Made by a program: the position numbers and the translations under genes
Notes under the pieces: generated by a model
The model's input: only the letters and a program-made list of their open reading frames with translations
What the model was told of the DNA's origin: nothing
Database searches by the model: none
In this document: positions 26,691 to 35,232 of the stretch, piece by piece
How the letters are laid out: every line of letters starts with the position of its first letter
How positions within the stretch are numbered: the stretch's first letter is position 1
Origin: Isoptericola sp. BMS4
GTDB taxonomy: Bacteria; Actinomycetota; Actinomycetes; Actinomycetales; Cellulomonadaceae
NCBI RefSeq assembly: GCF_011634835.1
Contig: NZ_SIRP01000001.1
Span: 2,659,411 to 2,723,410 of the forward strand
Length of the DNA stretch: 64,000 bases
Direction: 5' to 3'

Positions 26691-28316
26691 TCAGTGCGCC
26701 ACCGCCCTCGCCGGGATTCCCGGCGGGGGCGTCGTCGTCCCGCCCGCCCGTCCGGGCGCCATCACCACGGGCCCGGAGGCGACGCGGCGTGCGGCGAAGA
26801 ACGTGGTCCGCGAGCCGGTGCCGCCGAGCAGCCGTTCGATGCGGGCGGTGACGTCCGCGACCTGCACGTTCCGCGACGTGCGCGCTGCTGCGAGGGTGCG
26901 CAGATGGGTGGGCATCGCGTGCGCCAGCGCGACGCTGCCCGACGCGGCGCGGTCGAGCGGCTCGTCCGACGCCCGCAGCGCGCGGCCCACCGTGACGCGG
27001 TCGGCGGTGGCGGGGTTCTCGGCGCTCGACCGGCCGTCGGTCGCGGCCACGAGCCCCTCGTCGGTCTCGAGGTGCAGCACGGGGACGCCGCGGGGGGTGT
27101 CGAACGTGGCGGTGGGCGCGCCGGCGGTCACGACGCCGCCGACGCGGTGCTTCTCGGCGAACGCGGGCGAGGACGCGAGCGCGACCGCGGCGATGCCGCC
27201 GAGGCTGTGCCCCACGAGGACCACCGGGTCGCCCGACTCCGCGCCGGCCCGGTCCAGCGCCTGCGTGACGGAGTCGGTCAGCTCCGACGCCTGGTGGGCC
27301 ATCAGCTCGAGGTCGCTCAGTCCGTCGAAGGGGTGCGTCGCCGACACGAGTCCCTGGGTTCCCGGCACGAGCACGGTCCACGACGTCGTCCCGTCGTCGT
27401 GCGTCACGCGTTCGACGGCGAGCGTGCCGGCGGGCGCACCGGTACCCGGCCTGCCGGCGATCCCGCTGCCGTGCGGGTAGAGGTCGGCGGTGCGCGCCAG
27501 CGCCTCGTCCACCGTGGCCGACGGCCGTCCCGCCCAGTCCGGCGGTCCCGTGCCCGGACCGCCGGCAGCGAGCGGCGCCACCCGGACCGTGCCGTCCGGC
27601 ACCGCGGTGCCCACGAGCGTGGCGAGCTCGCCGGCCCCGCCGGTGACGCCCCGCCGCGGGTCGACGCCCCACGCCAGGCCGGACATCGCCTCGGCGGCCA
27701 CGGAGGCGACCTGCCGCCATGCGGCGGCGAGGGTGCCGTCGTGGCCGTCCCGGACGGCGGTGCCGGGCGGCGTCCGCTCGGCCCACGCGGGCGCGGACTC
27801 CGCGCCGTCGTCGGCGGACCGCAGGGTCGCGGCGCCGACGCCGGTGCTCATCCGCATCCACGGCAGCAGGTGGACGTCGACGGCCCGACCCGCGACGGCG
27901 AAGAGTGTCGTCACGAGCACCCCCGCGGACCGCTCCACGACGGACTCGCCCCGCCGGTACAGTCCCGCGGCGATCCGCAGTCGCAGCGCGAGCCGGTCGG
28001 ACGTCGTCGCCCGGGCGGCGAGGCCGGCCGCCACCTCCTGGGCGAGGTCGGCGGCGTGGCTGGCCGCCGCGACCTCGCTCGGACCGGGCCTGGCCTCGAA
28101 CGGCACGCCGAGGGGGTCCGGCGCCCAGGTGGACCGCCGCAGCACGTCGTGGGCCGCGGAGCAGCGCCGCGCCGCCGCACGCAGCCCGGCCGCGGCGTCG
28201 TCGAGCAGGGCGGCGGCGTGCCGCACGTCGTCGGCGTCGACGCGCATCAGCGGGCGCCCGCCGACGATCGTCAGCGTCTCCTCCGGTGCCAGTCCGCCGT
28301 CCTCCTGACCGGTCAC
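26691..28316 (-). CDS. Large alpha/beta-hydrolase-type protein paired with WXG-like protein
   Basis: 541 residues. An alpha-helical N-terminal half (about 30-215), with pattern like WXG/EspG-associated helical proteins, is followed by an alpha/beta hydrolase domain with the elbow LVGHSLGGIAAVAL (Ser371) and a strand WTVLVPGTQGL. No signal peptide. GTG start overlaps the stop of the 78-residue upstream gene (GTGA), so the pair is translationally coupled. The layout resembles polymorphic or ESX-type effector operons, but no toxin or immunity motif is recognised. Possibly a lipase-like enzyme. Confidence 0.6.
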   Translation of the reverse strand: MTGQEDGGLAPEETLTIVGGRPLMRVDADDVRHAAALLDDAAAGLRAAARRCSAAHDVLRRSTWAPDPLGVPFEARPGPSEVAAASHAADLAQEVAAGLAARATTSDRLALRLRIAAGLYRRGESVVERSAGVLVTTLFAVAGRAVDVHLLPWMRMSTGVGAATLRSADDGAESAPAWAERTPPGTAVRDGHDGTLAAAWRQVASVAAEAMSGLAWGVDPRRGVTGGAGELATLVGTAVPDGTVRVAPLAAGGPGTGPPDWAGRPSATVDEALARTADLYPHGSGIAGRPGTGAPAGTLAVERVTHDDGTTSWTVLVPGTQGLVSATHPFDGLSDLELMAHQASELTDSVTQALDRAGAESGDPVVLVGHSLGGIAAVALASSPAFAEKHRVGGVVTAGAPTATFDTPRGVPVLHLETDEGLVAATDGRSSAENPATADRVTVGRALRASDEPLDRAASGSVALAHAMPTHLRTLAAARTSRNVQVADVTARIERLLGGTGSRTTFFAARRVASGPVVMAPGRAGGTTTPPPGIPARAVAH

Positions 28317-28549
28317 CGGGGCAGCACCGCCACGGCTTGGTCGATGTCGCCGAGGTGACGGTCGATCTCCCGCAGGAGGATGCCCACCTCGGCCCGGAAC
28401 CGGGCGGCGGCGGGTGACTCCCACCCGATCTGGAGGCTCCGCCGTGCCCGCGACGCGGCGTCCTCGGCGTCGGCGCGGGCGCCGAGCAGCCCGGCGACGC
28501 CGGATGGCAGGAGCGTGGGTGGCGCGAACGGCCCGTCCGGGGAGGTCAT
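28313..28549 (-). CDS. Small WXG100-like helical protein
   Basis: 78 residues. ADAEDAASRARRSLQIGWESPAAARF followed by EIDRHLGDIDQAVAVL fits the two-helix hairpin of ESAT-6/WXG100 proteins, with WES where WxG is usual and the conserved Ala/Phe positions after it. Starts at ATG 28549; its stop overlaps the next gene. Probably a partner of the 541-residue protein. No ESX secretion genes are in the window, so the assignment is tentative. Confidence 0.55.
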   Translation of the reverse strand: MTSPDGPFAPPTLLPSGVAGLLGARADAEDAASRARRSLQIGWESPAAARFRAEVGILLREIDRHLGDIDQAVAVLPR

Positions 28550-28666
28550 GGCCCGGACGCTAGGTCGGCGGTCCGCCCGGTCCGGAGCCTACGGACCGCA
28601 CTGTGCACGGACGCCCCCTGTGGACGGCCTGCGGGCGGCACCCCGCCGCGACCACGACCCGGCGGG

Positions 28667-29536
28667 TCACGTCGGGTCGACCCCGGCGAGCCGGTCCCGG
28701 TCGGACAGGATGTCGATGCCGGTCACGCGACCGCCCGACACGGTGAACGCGAGCACGGAGTACACCGTGCCGTCGTCGAGCACGGTGACGAGGCCGGGCG
28801 ACCCGCCCACGAGCACGAGGCGCGAGAAGCGCGCCGTGCCGAAGTGCAGCCGCGCCTGCTCGGCCACCGCCTGCGCGCCGCGCAGCACGCGGGACAGCTC
28901 CCCGGGCCCGTAGTCGAGACGTACCACGATCTCGGGGTCGAGCAGCGCCACGAGACCGTCGAAGTCCCCCGCCTGCGACGCGGCGAGGTACGCGGCGACG
29001 ACCTCCCGGCGTCGCGCGACGTCGTCCTGCGGGGGCACGGCCTCACGCACCTTGCGGCGCGCGCGGCTGGCGAGCTGGCGCGTGGCGGCGACGGACCTGT
29101 CGACGACGGGCGCGATCTCCTCGAACGGCACGGAGAACTGGTCGTGCAGCACGAAGGCGACGCGCTCGGCCGGCGCCAGCGTGTCCAGCACCACGAGGAG
29201 CGCCGCGCCGAGCTCGTCCTGCTCGACCGCTCTCCGCTCGGGATCCTCCAGGTCGTCGACGGACGTCACCAGCAGGTCGGGCAGGTGCCCGTCCCCGCCG
29301 GTCTCCCGGCGTGCACCCCGGGAGCGCAGGAGGTTGAGCGCGACCCGGGCGACGATCGTCGTGAGCCAGCCGCCGAGGTTCGCCACGCCGGCCGTGCCGG
29401 CGGCGTGCGCGCGCACCCACGCGTCCTGCACCGCGTCCTCCGCGTCGGCCGTGGAGCCCAGCACCCGGTACGCCACCGCGCGCAGGTGCGGGCGGAACGT
29501 CTCGAACTGGTCCGCCATGAGCTGGTCCGCGCTCAT
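28667..29536 (-). CDS. ECF41-type RNA polymerase sigma factor with SnoaL-like C-terminus
   Basis: 289 residues. Sigma region 2 (DAEDAVQDAWVRA, LGGWLTTIVARVALNLLRS) is followed by region 4 (VPFEEIAPVVDRSVAATRQL). A ~110-residue NTF2/SnoaL-like extension begins DVARRREVVAAYLAASQAGD. This build is diagnostic of the SigJ/ECF41 group, which have no classical anti-sigma factor; the C-terminal domain controls activity. An ATG at 29518 (MADQFETF) is an alternative start. Divergent from a flavin oxidoreductase, the typical ECF41 target neighbour. Confidence 0.88.
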   Translation of the reverse strand: MSADQLMADQFETFRPHLRAVAYRVLGSTADAEDAVQDAWVRAHAAGTAGVANLGGWLTTIVARVALNLLRSRGARRETGGDGHLPDLLVTSVDDLEDPERRAVEQDELGAALLVVLDTLAPAERVAFVLHDQFSVPFEEIAPVVDRSVAATRQLASRARRKVREAVPPQDDVARRREVVAAYLAASQAGDFDGLVALLDPEIVVRLDYGPGELSRVLRGAQAVAEQARLHFGTARFSRLVLVGGSPGLVTVLDDGTVYSVLAFTVSGGRVTGIDILSDRDRLAGVDPT

Positions 29537-29560
29537 CGGTCACACTCCTTCGTCGGGCCG

Positions 29561-29576
29561 TGTCAGAGGGGTGACA
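29561..29576. promoter_or_regulatory. Dyad between ECF41 sigma gene and oxidoreductase gene
   Basis: TGTCA-N6-TGACA at 29561-29576. TGTCAC is the characteristic -35 element of ECF41 promoters, and here it is present in both directions. A matching CGTC-type -10 at the expected distance is not clear in either direction, so promoter status is unproven. Confidence 0.35.
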
Positions 29577-29640
29577 GCACACGCTGCCGGTGCCCACCGA
29601 ACCACAGGAGTGCGACACCGGCCCTCGGACAGGAGCCCGC

Positions 29641-31005
29641 ATGACCTCTCGGACGTCGAACGATCTGGCCTCGACCGACACCTTCTCCACCGCCCTCGCG
29701 GGCGCCCTCACGGGACGCCGCCTGCTTCCCGGCGACGACGGCTTCGACGCCGCCGCCACGCCGTGGAACCTCGCCGTCCGGCAGCCGGTCGCCGCCGTCG
29801 TCGAGGCCGCGGACGCCGACGACGTCGCCGCCACGGTGCGGCACTCGCGGGCCGCGGGACTCGCCGTCGCCGCCCAGTCGACCGGCCACGGCGCGTCGGG
29901 CGACGTGGCGGGCACGGTGCTGCTGCGCACCGGCGCGCTCGACGCCGTCGAGGTGGACCCGGCGCGCCGCACCGCCCGCGTCGGCGCCGGCGCGTCGTGG
30001 GGCGCGGTGCAGGCGGCGGCCGCGCCGCACGGGCTCACCACCCTGCTCGGCAGCGCACCCGGCGTGGGCGCGGTCGGCTACACGCTCGGCGGCGGTCTGG
30101 GCTGGTTCAGCCGCGCCCACGGCCTGGCAGCCGACCACGTGCGGTCGTTCGACGTCGTCGACCCGGCGGGCGAGCAGGTCACCGTCACCGCGGCGTCGGA
30201 CCCGGAGCTGTTCTGGGCGCTGCGCGGCGGTGGCGGCGACCTGGCCGTCGTGACGGCCATGGAGATCGACCTCGTCGAGGTGCCCGCGTTCTCGGGCGGC
30301 AAGGTCGCCTGGCCGGCCGCGCGTGCCGCCGAGGTCCTCGCCGTCTTCCGTGAGGTCACCGCCGCCGCGCCGCGCGAGCTCAGCGTGTGGCTGTCGCGGG
30401 TCGAGGCGCCGGGCGCCCCTGCCGTCGTCGTCGTGCACGCCGCGTACCTGGGCGACGCCGCGTCAGCCCGCGCGCTGCTCGCGCCGTTCGCCGCCGTCCC
30501 GGGCGCCCTCGGCCCCGGGCTCGACGCCGCGATCGGCCCGGTCCGGCTGGCGGACGTCGGCGACATCACGGCCGACCCGACCGACCCGGCCGCGGGGCGG
30601 TCGCGCGCCGAGCTCCTGTCGCGAGTCGACGACGAGGCGGTGGAGCGCCTGTTCACGACGTCCGTCGCGCCGCTGCTGATGCTGCAGCTGCGGCACCTGG
30701 GCGGTGCGCTCGCCGCGCCCGAGGACGACGCCGGCGCGCTGGGCCCCATCACCGAGCCGTACCTCCTGTACGCGTTCGGCCTGGCGTTCGAGCCCGGCCT
30801 CGCGACCGCCGTCGGGGGGCGGCTCGACGCCCTGCCGGTCAAGCTCGACGGCGTCGCCACGGGGCGCAAGCCGGCCACGTTCCTCGCACCCGGCGAGAGC
30901 GCGGCGGCCGCGTACGACGACGCCGCCCTCGCCCGCCTGCGGGAGCTCAAGCGCGCCCGCGACCCGCAGGGCACCGTCCGCGGCGCCTACCCCCTCCTCG
31001 GTTGA
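29641..31005 (+). CDS. FAD-binding (BBE-type) oxidoreductase
   Basis: 454 residues with the PCMH/BBE flavoprotein layout: an N-terminal FAD-binding region (LAVAAQSTGHGASGDVAGTV, with the His of the RSGGH-like motif), GAVGYTLGGGLGWFSRAHGL, DPELFWALRGGGGDLAVVTA, and a short C-terminal closure (LKRARDPQGTVRGAYPLL). It lacks the clear 6-S-cysteine motif of berberine-bridge enzymes, so one FAD bond at most is expected. Probably transcribed by the divergent ECF41 sigma factor. Substrate unknown. Confidence 0.85.
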   Translation: MTSRTSNDLASTDTFSTALAGALTGRRLLPGDDGFDAAATPWNLAVRQPVAAVVEAADADDVAATVRHSRAAGLAVAAQSTGHGASGDVAGTVLLRTGALDAVEVDPARRTARVGAGASWGAVQAAAAPHGLTTLLGSAPGVGAVGYTLGGGLGWFSRAHGLAADHVRSFDVVDPAGEQVTVTAASDPELFWALRGGGGDLAVVTAMEIDLVEVPAFSGGKVAWPAARAAEVLAVFREVTAAAPRELSVWLSRVEAPGAPAVVVVHAAYLGDAASARALLAPFAAVPGALGPGLDAAIGPVRLADVGDITADPTDPAAGRSRAELLSRVDDEAVERLFTTSVAPLLMLQLRHLGGALAAPEDDAGALGPITEPYLLYAFGLAFEPGLATAVGGRLDALPVKLDGVATGRKPATFLAPGESAAAAYDDAALARLRELKRARDPQGTVRGAYPLLG

Positions 31006-31014
31006 GCCCCCGGG

Positions 31015-31078
31015 CGTTGTGAGCGCGATCTCGGGGACAGTTCGGGGTCGCACTGTCCCCGAGATCGCGCTCACAACG
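31015..31078. terminator. Perfect 27-bp hairpin after oxidoreductase gene
   Basis: Arms 31015-31041 and 31052-31078 are exact reverse complements (27 bp, beginning CGTTGTGAGCGCGATC), with a ten-base loop. It begins 9 bp after the stop at 31005 and ends 30 bp before the purB start. There is no T-run, as is common in high-GC actinobacteria. Probably a terminator for the oxidoreductase; the unusually long perfect stem may also mark a dispersed palindromic element. Confidence 0.6.
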
Positions 31079-31108
31079 TCTGCCTGGGCCCGTGGGAGAA
31101 TGCGGGGC

Positions 31109-32599
31109 GTGACCTCCACCACGCCGCAGACCTCGACGACCACTGCCGACCAGCCCGCCCGCGTGAACCTCGCCGACGTCACCCCGCCCGTCGCGCTGGG
31201 CCCGCTCGACGGGCGCTACCGCGGGGCCGTCGCGCCGCTGGTGGACCACCTCAGCGAGGCGGCCCTGAACCGGGCCCGCATCCACGTCGAGGTCGAGTGG
31301 CTGATCACCCTGTGCAACGGGACCGCGGCACAGCCGGGGGCGGTCGTGCCGGGCGCGCCGACGCTGTCCGACGCCGAGGTCGGCTACCTGCGCCGGATCC
31401 CCGCGACGTTCGGCGCGGACGAGATCGCCGAGCTGGCCGCCATCGAGCGCGAGACCGTGCACGACGTCAAGGCGGTCGAGTACTTCATCAAGCGCCGCAT
31501 CGCCGCCGCCCCCGAGGCCCTGGGCGAGACGTCGCTGCCCGCCGCGAGCGAGCTGGTGCACTTCGCGTGCACGAGCGAGGACATCAACAACCTCTCGTAC
31601 GCCCTCATGGTCGCCGGCGCGGTGCGCGAGGTGTGGCTCCCCGCGGCCACCGACCTGGGCGACCAGCTCGCCGCCATGGCGCGCGAGCACGCCGAGGTGC
31701 CGATGCTGAGCCGCACGCACGGCCAGCCCGCGACCCCGACGACGATGGGCAAGGAGATCGCCGTCCTCGCCCACCGCCTGCGCCGCCAGCTGCGCCGGGT
31801 CGAGGGCGCGGAGTACCTGGGCAAGCTGAACGGCGCCACCGGCACTTTCGGCGCGCACACCGTGGCCGTCCCGGGTGCCAACTGGCCCGCCGTCTCGAAG
31901 GCGTTCGTCGAGCACCTGGGCCTGACCTGGAACCCGCTGACCACGCAGATCGAGTCGCACGACTGGCAGGCCGAGGTCTACGCGGACGTCGCCCGCTTCA
32001 ACCGGATCCTGCACAACCTCGCGACCGACGTGTGGACGTACATCTCGCTCGGGTTCTTCACGCAGGTGCCCGTCGCGGGCGCCACCGGCAGCTCGACGAT
32101 GCCGCACAAGGTCAACCCGATCCGGTTCGAGAACGCCGAGGCGAACCTCGAGATCTCCTGCTCGCTGCTCGACACCCTGTCGGCGACCCTGGTGACGAGC
32201 CGCCTGCAGCGCGACCTCACCGACTCCACGACGCAGCGCAACATCGGCCCGGCGTTCGGGCACTCGCTGCTCGCGATCGACAACGTCCGCCGCGGCCTCA
32301 AGGCGCTGAACGTCAACGCCGCCCTCATGGCCGAGGACCTCGACGCCAACTGGGAGGTGCTCGGCGAGCCCGTCCAGTCCGCGATGCGCGCCGCGTCCGT
32401 CGCCGGCGTCGAGGGCATGGACAACCCCTACGAGCGCCTCAAGGAGCTCACCCGCGGCCAGCGCGTCGACGCCGCCCGCATGCGCGAGTTCGTCGCCGGC
32501 CTCGGCCTGCCCGACGACGTCGCCGAGCGCCTCGCGGCCCTCACCCCGGCGTCGTACACCGGCGTCGCCGCCCGGCTGGTCGAGGACTACCTCGCCTGA
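31109..32599 (+). CDS. purB: Adenylosuccinate lyase
   Basis: 496 residues. Fumarase/aspartase-superfamily lyase that acts twice in purine synthesis, releasing fumarate from SAICAR and adenylosuccinate. Visible motifs: DGRYRGAVAPL at the N-terminus, LSRTHGQPATPTTMGKE (catalytic His region) and the signature loop GSSTMPHKVNPIRFENAE with the catalytic Ser. Length fits the longer bacterial form. GTG start at 31109 with a GCGGGG site. Followed by a perfect hairpin at 32620-32680. No other pur genes are adjacent. Confidence 0.95.
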   Translation: MTSTTPQTSTTTADQPARVNLADVTPPVALGPLDGRYRGAVAPLVDHLSEAALNRARIHVEVEWLITLCNGTAAQPGAVVPGAPTLSDAEVGYLRRIPATFGADEIAELAAIERETVHDVKAVEYFIKRRIAAAPEALGETSLPAASELVHFACTSEDINNLSYALMVAGAVREVWLPAATDLGDQLAAMAREHAEVPMLSRTHGQPATPTTMGKEIAVLAHRLRRQLRRVEGAEYLGKLNGATGTFGAHTVAVPGANWPAVSKAFVEHLGLTWNPLTTQIESHDWQAEVYADVARFNRILHNLATDVWTYISLGFFTQVPVAGATGSSTMPHKVNPIRFENAEANLEISCSLLDTLSATLVTSRLQRDLTDSTTQRNIGPAFGHSLLAIDNVRRGLKALNVNAALMAEDLDANWEVLGEPVQSAMRAASVAGVEGMDNPYERLKELTRGQRVDAARMREFVAGLGLPDDVAERLAALTPASYTGVAARLVEDYLA

Positions 32600-32619
32600 G
32601 GAACATGTCCTTCTTCGGA

Positions 32620-32680
32620 GCCGAACATGGGGTTGGTCCGGGATTCAGGGTCTGAATCCCGGACCAACCCCATGTTCGGC
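32620..32680. terminator. Palindromic repeat copy 1 (29-bp perfect stem)
   Basis: Arms 32620-32648 and 32652-32680 are exact reverse complements with a three-base loop. The arm starts GCCGAACATGGGG and ends GGGATTCAG. It lies between the convergent purB and 32690 genes, so it should stop transcription from both sides. The same sequence recurs at 34186-34248 and, with a few changes, at 39762-39822. Confidence 0.75.
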
Positions 32681-32689
32681 GGACTCCGG

Positions 32690-33739
32690 TCAACCGGCGA
32701 GCTCGGCACGAAGCCGTGCACGCGCCTGACCGAGCTCGTCCACCCGGTTGACGACCCACCGCAGCACGGACGCCACCGCGACCGACGCGGCGAGCAGCGC
32801 CGCGACGTTCCCGGCGTCGACGACGTCGAGCTGCCTGAGCTGGGACGCGAAGAGGCCGATCCGCCCCAGCCCGACGGCGGTCCCCACGCCGGCGAGGACG
32901 GGGAGTGCGTGACGCCCCCGCCTCGTGGCCAGGACGACGCCCGAGACGACGACCAGTCCCACGAACATCGCACCGTTCCCGAGGAGCATCGTCGAGGACG
33001 GGGCGGGGATCCACGAGTCGTCATCCGCGATCCCGACGCGCACGACCGCCGCGACCGGCAGGGTGGCGGCCACGGCCGCCGCTGCCATGGACGACCGGCT
33101 CCGTATCCTCCCCACGAGCGACACGCTGACGCACCGGATCCCCGCCGCGGCAGCGAGCGCGGTCAGCGCGACGACCCACCCCATCGCCGTGAACACGGGG
33201 AACAGGCCGCGATACACGGTTCCGACCACGGACAGGCCGAGCAGGACGACCCACCCGGACGCGGCCGCGACGGCGAGGGCCGACAGGGCGACGCGGTGCA
33301 GTCCCCCCGCGAGCGCGAGCATCCCGCAGACCCACAGCACCCAGGAGAGCAGCAGCGGCGACCACGCCAGCAGACTGCCGATCTGCCCGTCGACGACCGC
33401 ACCGTCGTGCACGAGGACGGCGGAGGCCGCCGAGCCCAGCGCGACCATGGCGGGGCCCGCCAGGACCAACGGCAGCAGCACGAGGAGCCAGCCGGCCGCC
33501 GACCGCCGCTGCTCCGGCGTCGAGCCGAACGGCGCGAGCACCCACTCGCGTGCGGCGGCGCGAAGCAGGTCGACCACCTCCGGTCGCGTGGGCCGCGACC
33601 GGCCGGGCGTCGCGCCGTCGAGCAGGTGCCCGAGCATCTCCGCGCCGTGCGCCCGCCGATGGGCATAGGGGAAGAGGCGGAGCAGCCGCCGGTAGTCGCG
33701 CACCAGCGCGGGCGGCACGAACGTCGTCTCGTCGCTCAT
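32690..33739 (-). CDS. Multi-pass membrane protein linked to PadR regulator
   Basis: 349 residues. A soluble N-terminal segment (about 1-65, YRRLLRLFPYAHRRAHGAEM) precedes eight or so hydrophobic helices and a basic C-terminus. This 'YRRLLRLFPYxHR' start is often seen in actinobacterial membrane proteins encoded directly after PadR regulators. The ATG overlaps the PadR stop (ATGA), so they are one operon. Function unknown; a permease-like or stress-related role is possible. Confidence 0.72.
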   Translation of the reverse strand: MSDETTFVPPALVRDYRRLLRLFPYAHRRAHGAEMLGHLLDGATPGRSRPTRPEVVDLLRAAAREWVLAPFGSTPEQRRSAAGWLLVLLPLVLAGPAMVALGSAASAVLVHDGAVVDGQIGSLLAWSPLLLSWVLWVCGMLALAGGLHRVALSALAVAAASGWVVLLGLSVVGTVYRGLFPVFTAMGWVVALTALAAAAGIRCVSVSLVGRIRSRSSMAAAAVAATLPVAAVVRVGIADDDSWIPAPSSTMLLGNGAMFVGLVVVSGVVLATRRGRHALPVLAGVGTAVGLGRIGLFASQLRQLDVVDAGNVAALLAASVAVASVLRWVVNRVDELGQARARLRAELAG

Positions 33740-34116
33740 GCCGGCACCTCCCCGAGCCCGGCCGGGCCCCGTTCCCCGAGCGCCGGAACGCCGACCCGTC
33801 GCGACCCCAGCCGTTCGAGCGCCTGCCGCGCCTGCGCCTCCGTGCGTCGGGCCTCGGCCGCGAGCCGCGTACCGCCGTCGGGCGTGAGCCGGTAGTAGCG
33901 CCGCAGCCGGGAGTCGACCACCTCCTCATGGTCGACCTCGACAAGCCCGGCGCCGACGAGCCGGTCGATCGCGCCGTACAGGGTGCCCGCCCGCAACGTG
34001 ACCCGGCCGCCCGAGCTCTCCTCGACGTCCTTGGAGATGCCGTACCCGTGCGACGGCCCCTGCGCGAGCGCAGAGAGGATCAGGAACGCCGGTTCTTGCA
34101 ACGGTCGCGATGCCAT
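33736..34116 (-). CDS. PadR-family transcriptional regulator
   Basis: 126 residues. Winged-helix PadR features: PAFLILSALAQGPSHGYGIS, then GTLYGAIDRLVGAGLVEV and RRYYRLTPDGGTRLA. ATG 34116 is chosen because MASRPLQEPAFLIL matches PadR N-termini and the predicted -10 (TATATT, 34128-34123) ends six bases before it, suggesting a leaderless message. The stop overlaps the membrane-protein gene. A dyad at 34117-34138 overlaps the promoter, consistent with autorepression. Confidence 0.87.
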   Translation of the reverse strand: MASRPLQEPAFLILSALAQGPSHGYGISKDVEESSGGRVTLRAGTLYGAIDRLVGAGLVEVDHEEVVDSRLRRYYRLTPDGGTRLAAEARRTEAQARQALERLGSRRVGVPALGERGPAGLGEVPA

Positions 34117-34138
34117 GTCGCGAATATACCCTCGCGAC
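34117..34138. promoter_or_regulatory. PadR operator overlapping a leaderless promoter
   Basis: Inverted repeat GTCGCGA-N8-TCGCGAC. On the minus strand TATATT (34128-34123) within it is a good -10 hexamer for the PadR start at 34116. Dimer binding here would block RNA polymerase. Symmetry is observed; function is inferred. Confidence 0.6.
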
Positions 34139-34185
34139 GAACCTATAGACCGCCGACACGGCCCGTCGACCATGGCTTTCCTCGG

Positions 34186-34248
34186 TGCCGAACATGGGGT
34201 TGGTCCGGGATTCAGAGTCTGAATCCCGGACCAACCCCATGTTCGGCA
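34186..34248. terminator. Palindromic repeat copy 2 (31-bp perfect stem)
   Basis: Arms 34186-34216 and 34218-34248 are exact reverse complements with a one-base centre. The core is the same as at 32620-32680. Lies downstream of the MmyB gene (which ends at 34275 on the minus strand) and upstream of the PadR promoter, so it likely terminates the MmyB transcript. Confidence 0.75.
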
Positions 34249-34274
34249 GCTGCAAGTGACGGGCGGCGCGGCGG

Positions 34275-35120
34275 TCAGGTCGTGGTCGCGACCTCCTGCC
34301 GCCCGAGGACGGCGAGCAGCTCCAGCTTCTCGGCCGCCTCGGACCGTGGCGGCGCGGTGAGGACGAGGAGCGCCTGGGTCTGGTCCTCGGTGAACAGGAC
34401 CTGGCAGTCGAGCTCGACGGGGCCGACCTGGGGGTGCAGCAGCGTCTTGTGGTCCGCGAACCGCTGGGAGACCTCGTGCCGGTCCCACAGCGCGGCGAAC
34501 TCGGCGCTGCGGGTGCGCAGGACGGTGACGAGCTCGGCGGCGCGTGACCGCGGGCCGAGGATGCCGTGGGCCACGCGGAGCGTCGAGACCAGGGCGCGGC
34601 CCTGCCGGTCGCGGTCGTCGGCGGGGTAGATCGTGCGCTCGTCGGGGTCGGTGAACCAGCGGTAGACGTCGCTGCGCTCCCACCCGGTCAGGCTCGACCG
34701 GTCGCCGAGCAGCGCCACGGCGAGGTCGTTCGCGACCAGCGTCTCCCCCAGCGCCGAGAGCACCAGGGCAGGGGTGTCCGAGAGCCGGTCGAGCACGCGC
34801 TGCAGCGCGGGGCGCACGTGGGACGACGTCGTGACGCGGTCCGGGGCGCCGCGACCCGAGACCCGGAACAGGTAGTCGCGCTCGTCGTCGGTGAGGCGCA
34901 GGGCCCGCGCGAGGGACGCCAGCATCTGCTCGCTCGGCTGCGGGCCGCGCTGCTGCTCGAGCCGCGTGTAGTAGTCGGTGGACATCGCCGCGAGCAGCGC
35001 GACCTCCTCGCGCCGCAGCCCCGCCGTGCGCCGGCGCGCCCCGGCGGGCAGGCCGACGTCGGCAGGCCGCACCGACTCGCGGCGACGGCGGAGGAACTCG
35101 GCCAGTGCTGCTCGGTCCAT
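34275..35120 (-). CDS. XRE-family regulator with MmyB-type ligand-binding domain
   Basis: 281 residues. HTH GLRREEVALLAAMSTDYYTR (about 34-53), RLEQQRGPQPSEQMLASLAR, then a MmyB-like sensor (LVLSALGETLVANDLAVALL; HPQVGPVELDCQVLFTEDQ). Divergent from the SDR gene at 35233 across a perfect 15-bp palindrome. Third regulator of this kind in the window. Likely represses the SDR until a small molecule binds. Confidence 0.85.
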   Translation of the reverse strand: MDRAALAEFLRRRRESVRPADVGLPAGARRRTAGLRREEVALLAAMSTDYYTRLEQQRGPQPSEQMLASLARALRLTDDERDYLFRVSGRGAPDRVTTSSHVRPALQRVLDRLSDTPALVLSALGETLVANDLAVALLGDRSSLTGWERSDVYRWFTDPDERTIYPADDRDRQGRALVSTLRVAHGILGPRSRAAELVTVLRTRSAEFAALWDRHEVSQRFADHKTLLHPQVGPVELDCQVLFTEDQTQALLVLTAPPRSEAAEKLELLAVLGRQEVATTT

Positions 35121-35166
35121 GCGCCCATCGTCCGCCGACGGCGCGGGGCGGGCCAGACCTGAGCCA

Positions 35167-35181
35167 GGGACCGCCGGTCCC
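35167..35181. promoter_or_regulatory. Perfect palindrome between MmyB regulator and SDR
   Basis: GGGACCGCCGGTCCC, a perfect 15-bp palindrome centred on one base, 47 bp from the regulator start and 52 bp from the SDR start. Probable operator for the adjacent MmyB protein. Confidence 0.5.
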
Positions 35182-35232
35182 CCGATGTCCGCTCCTCTCC
35201 CGCTCCCGGCGGGCACAGCGCAGCGTGGAGGC

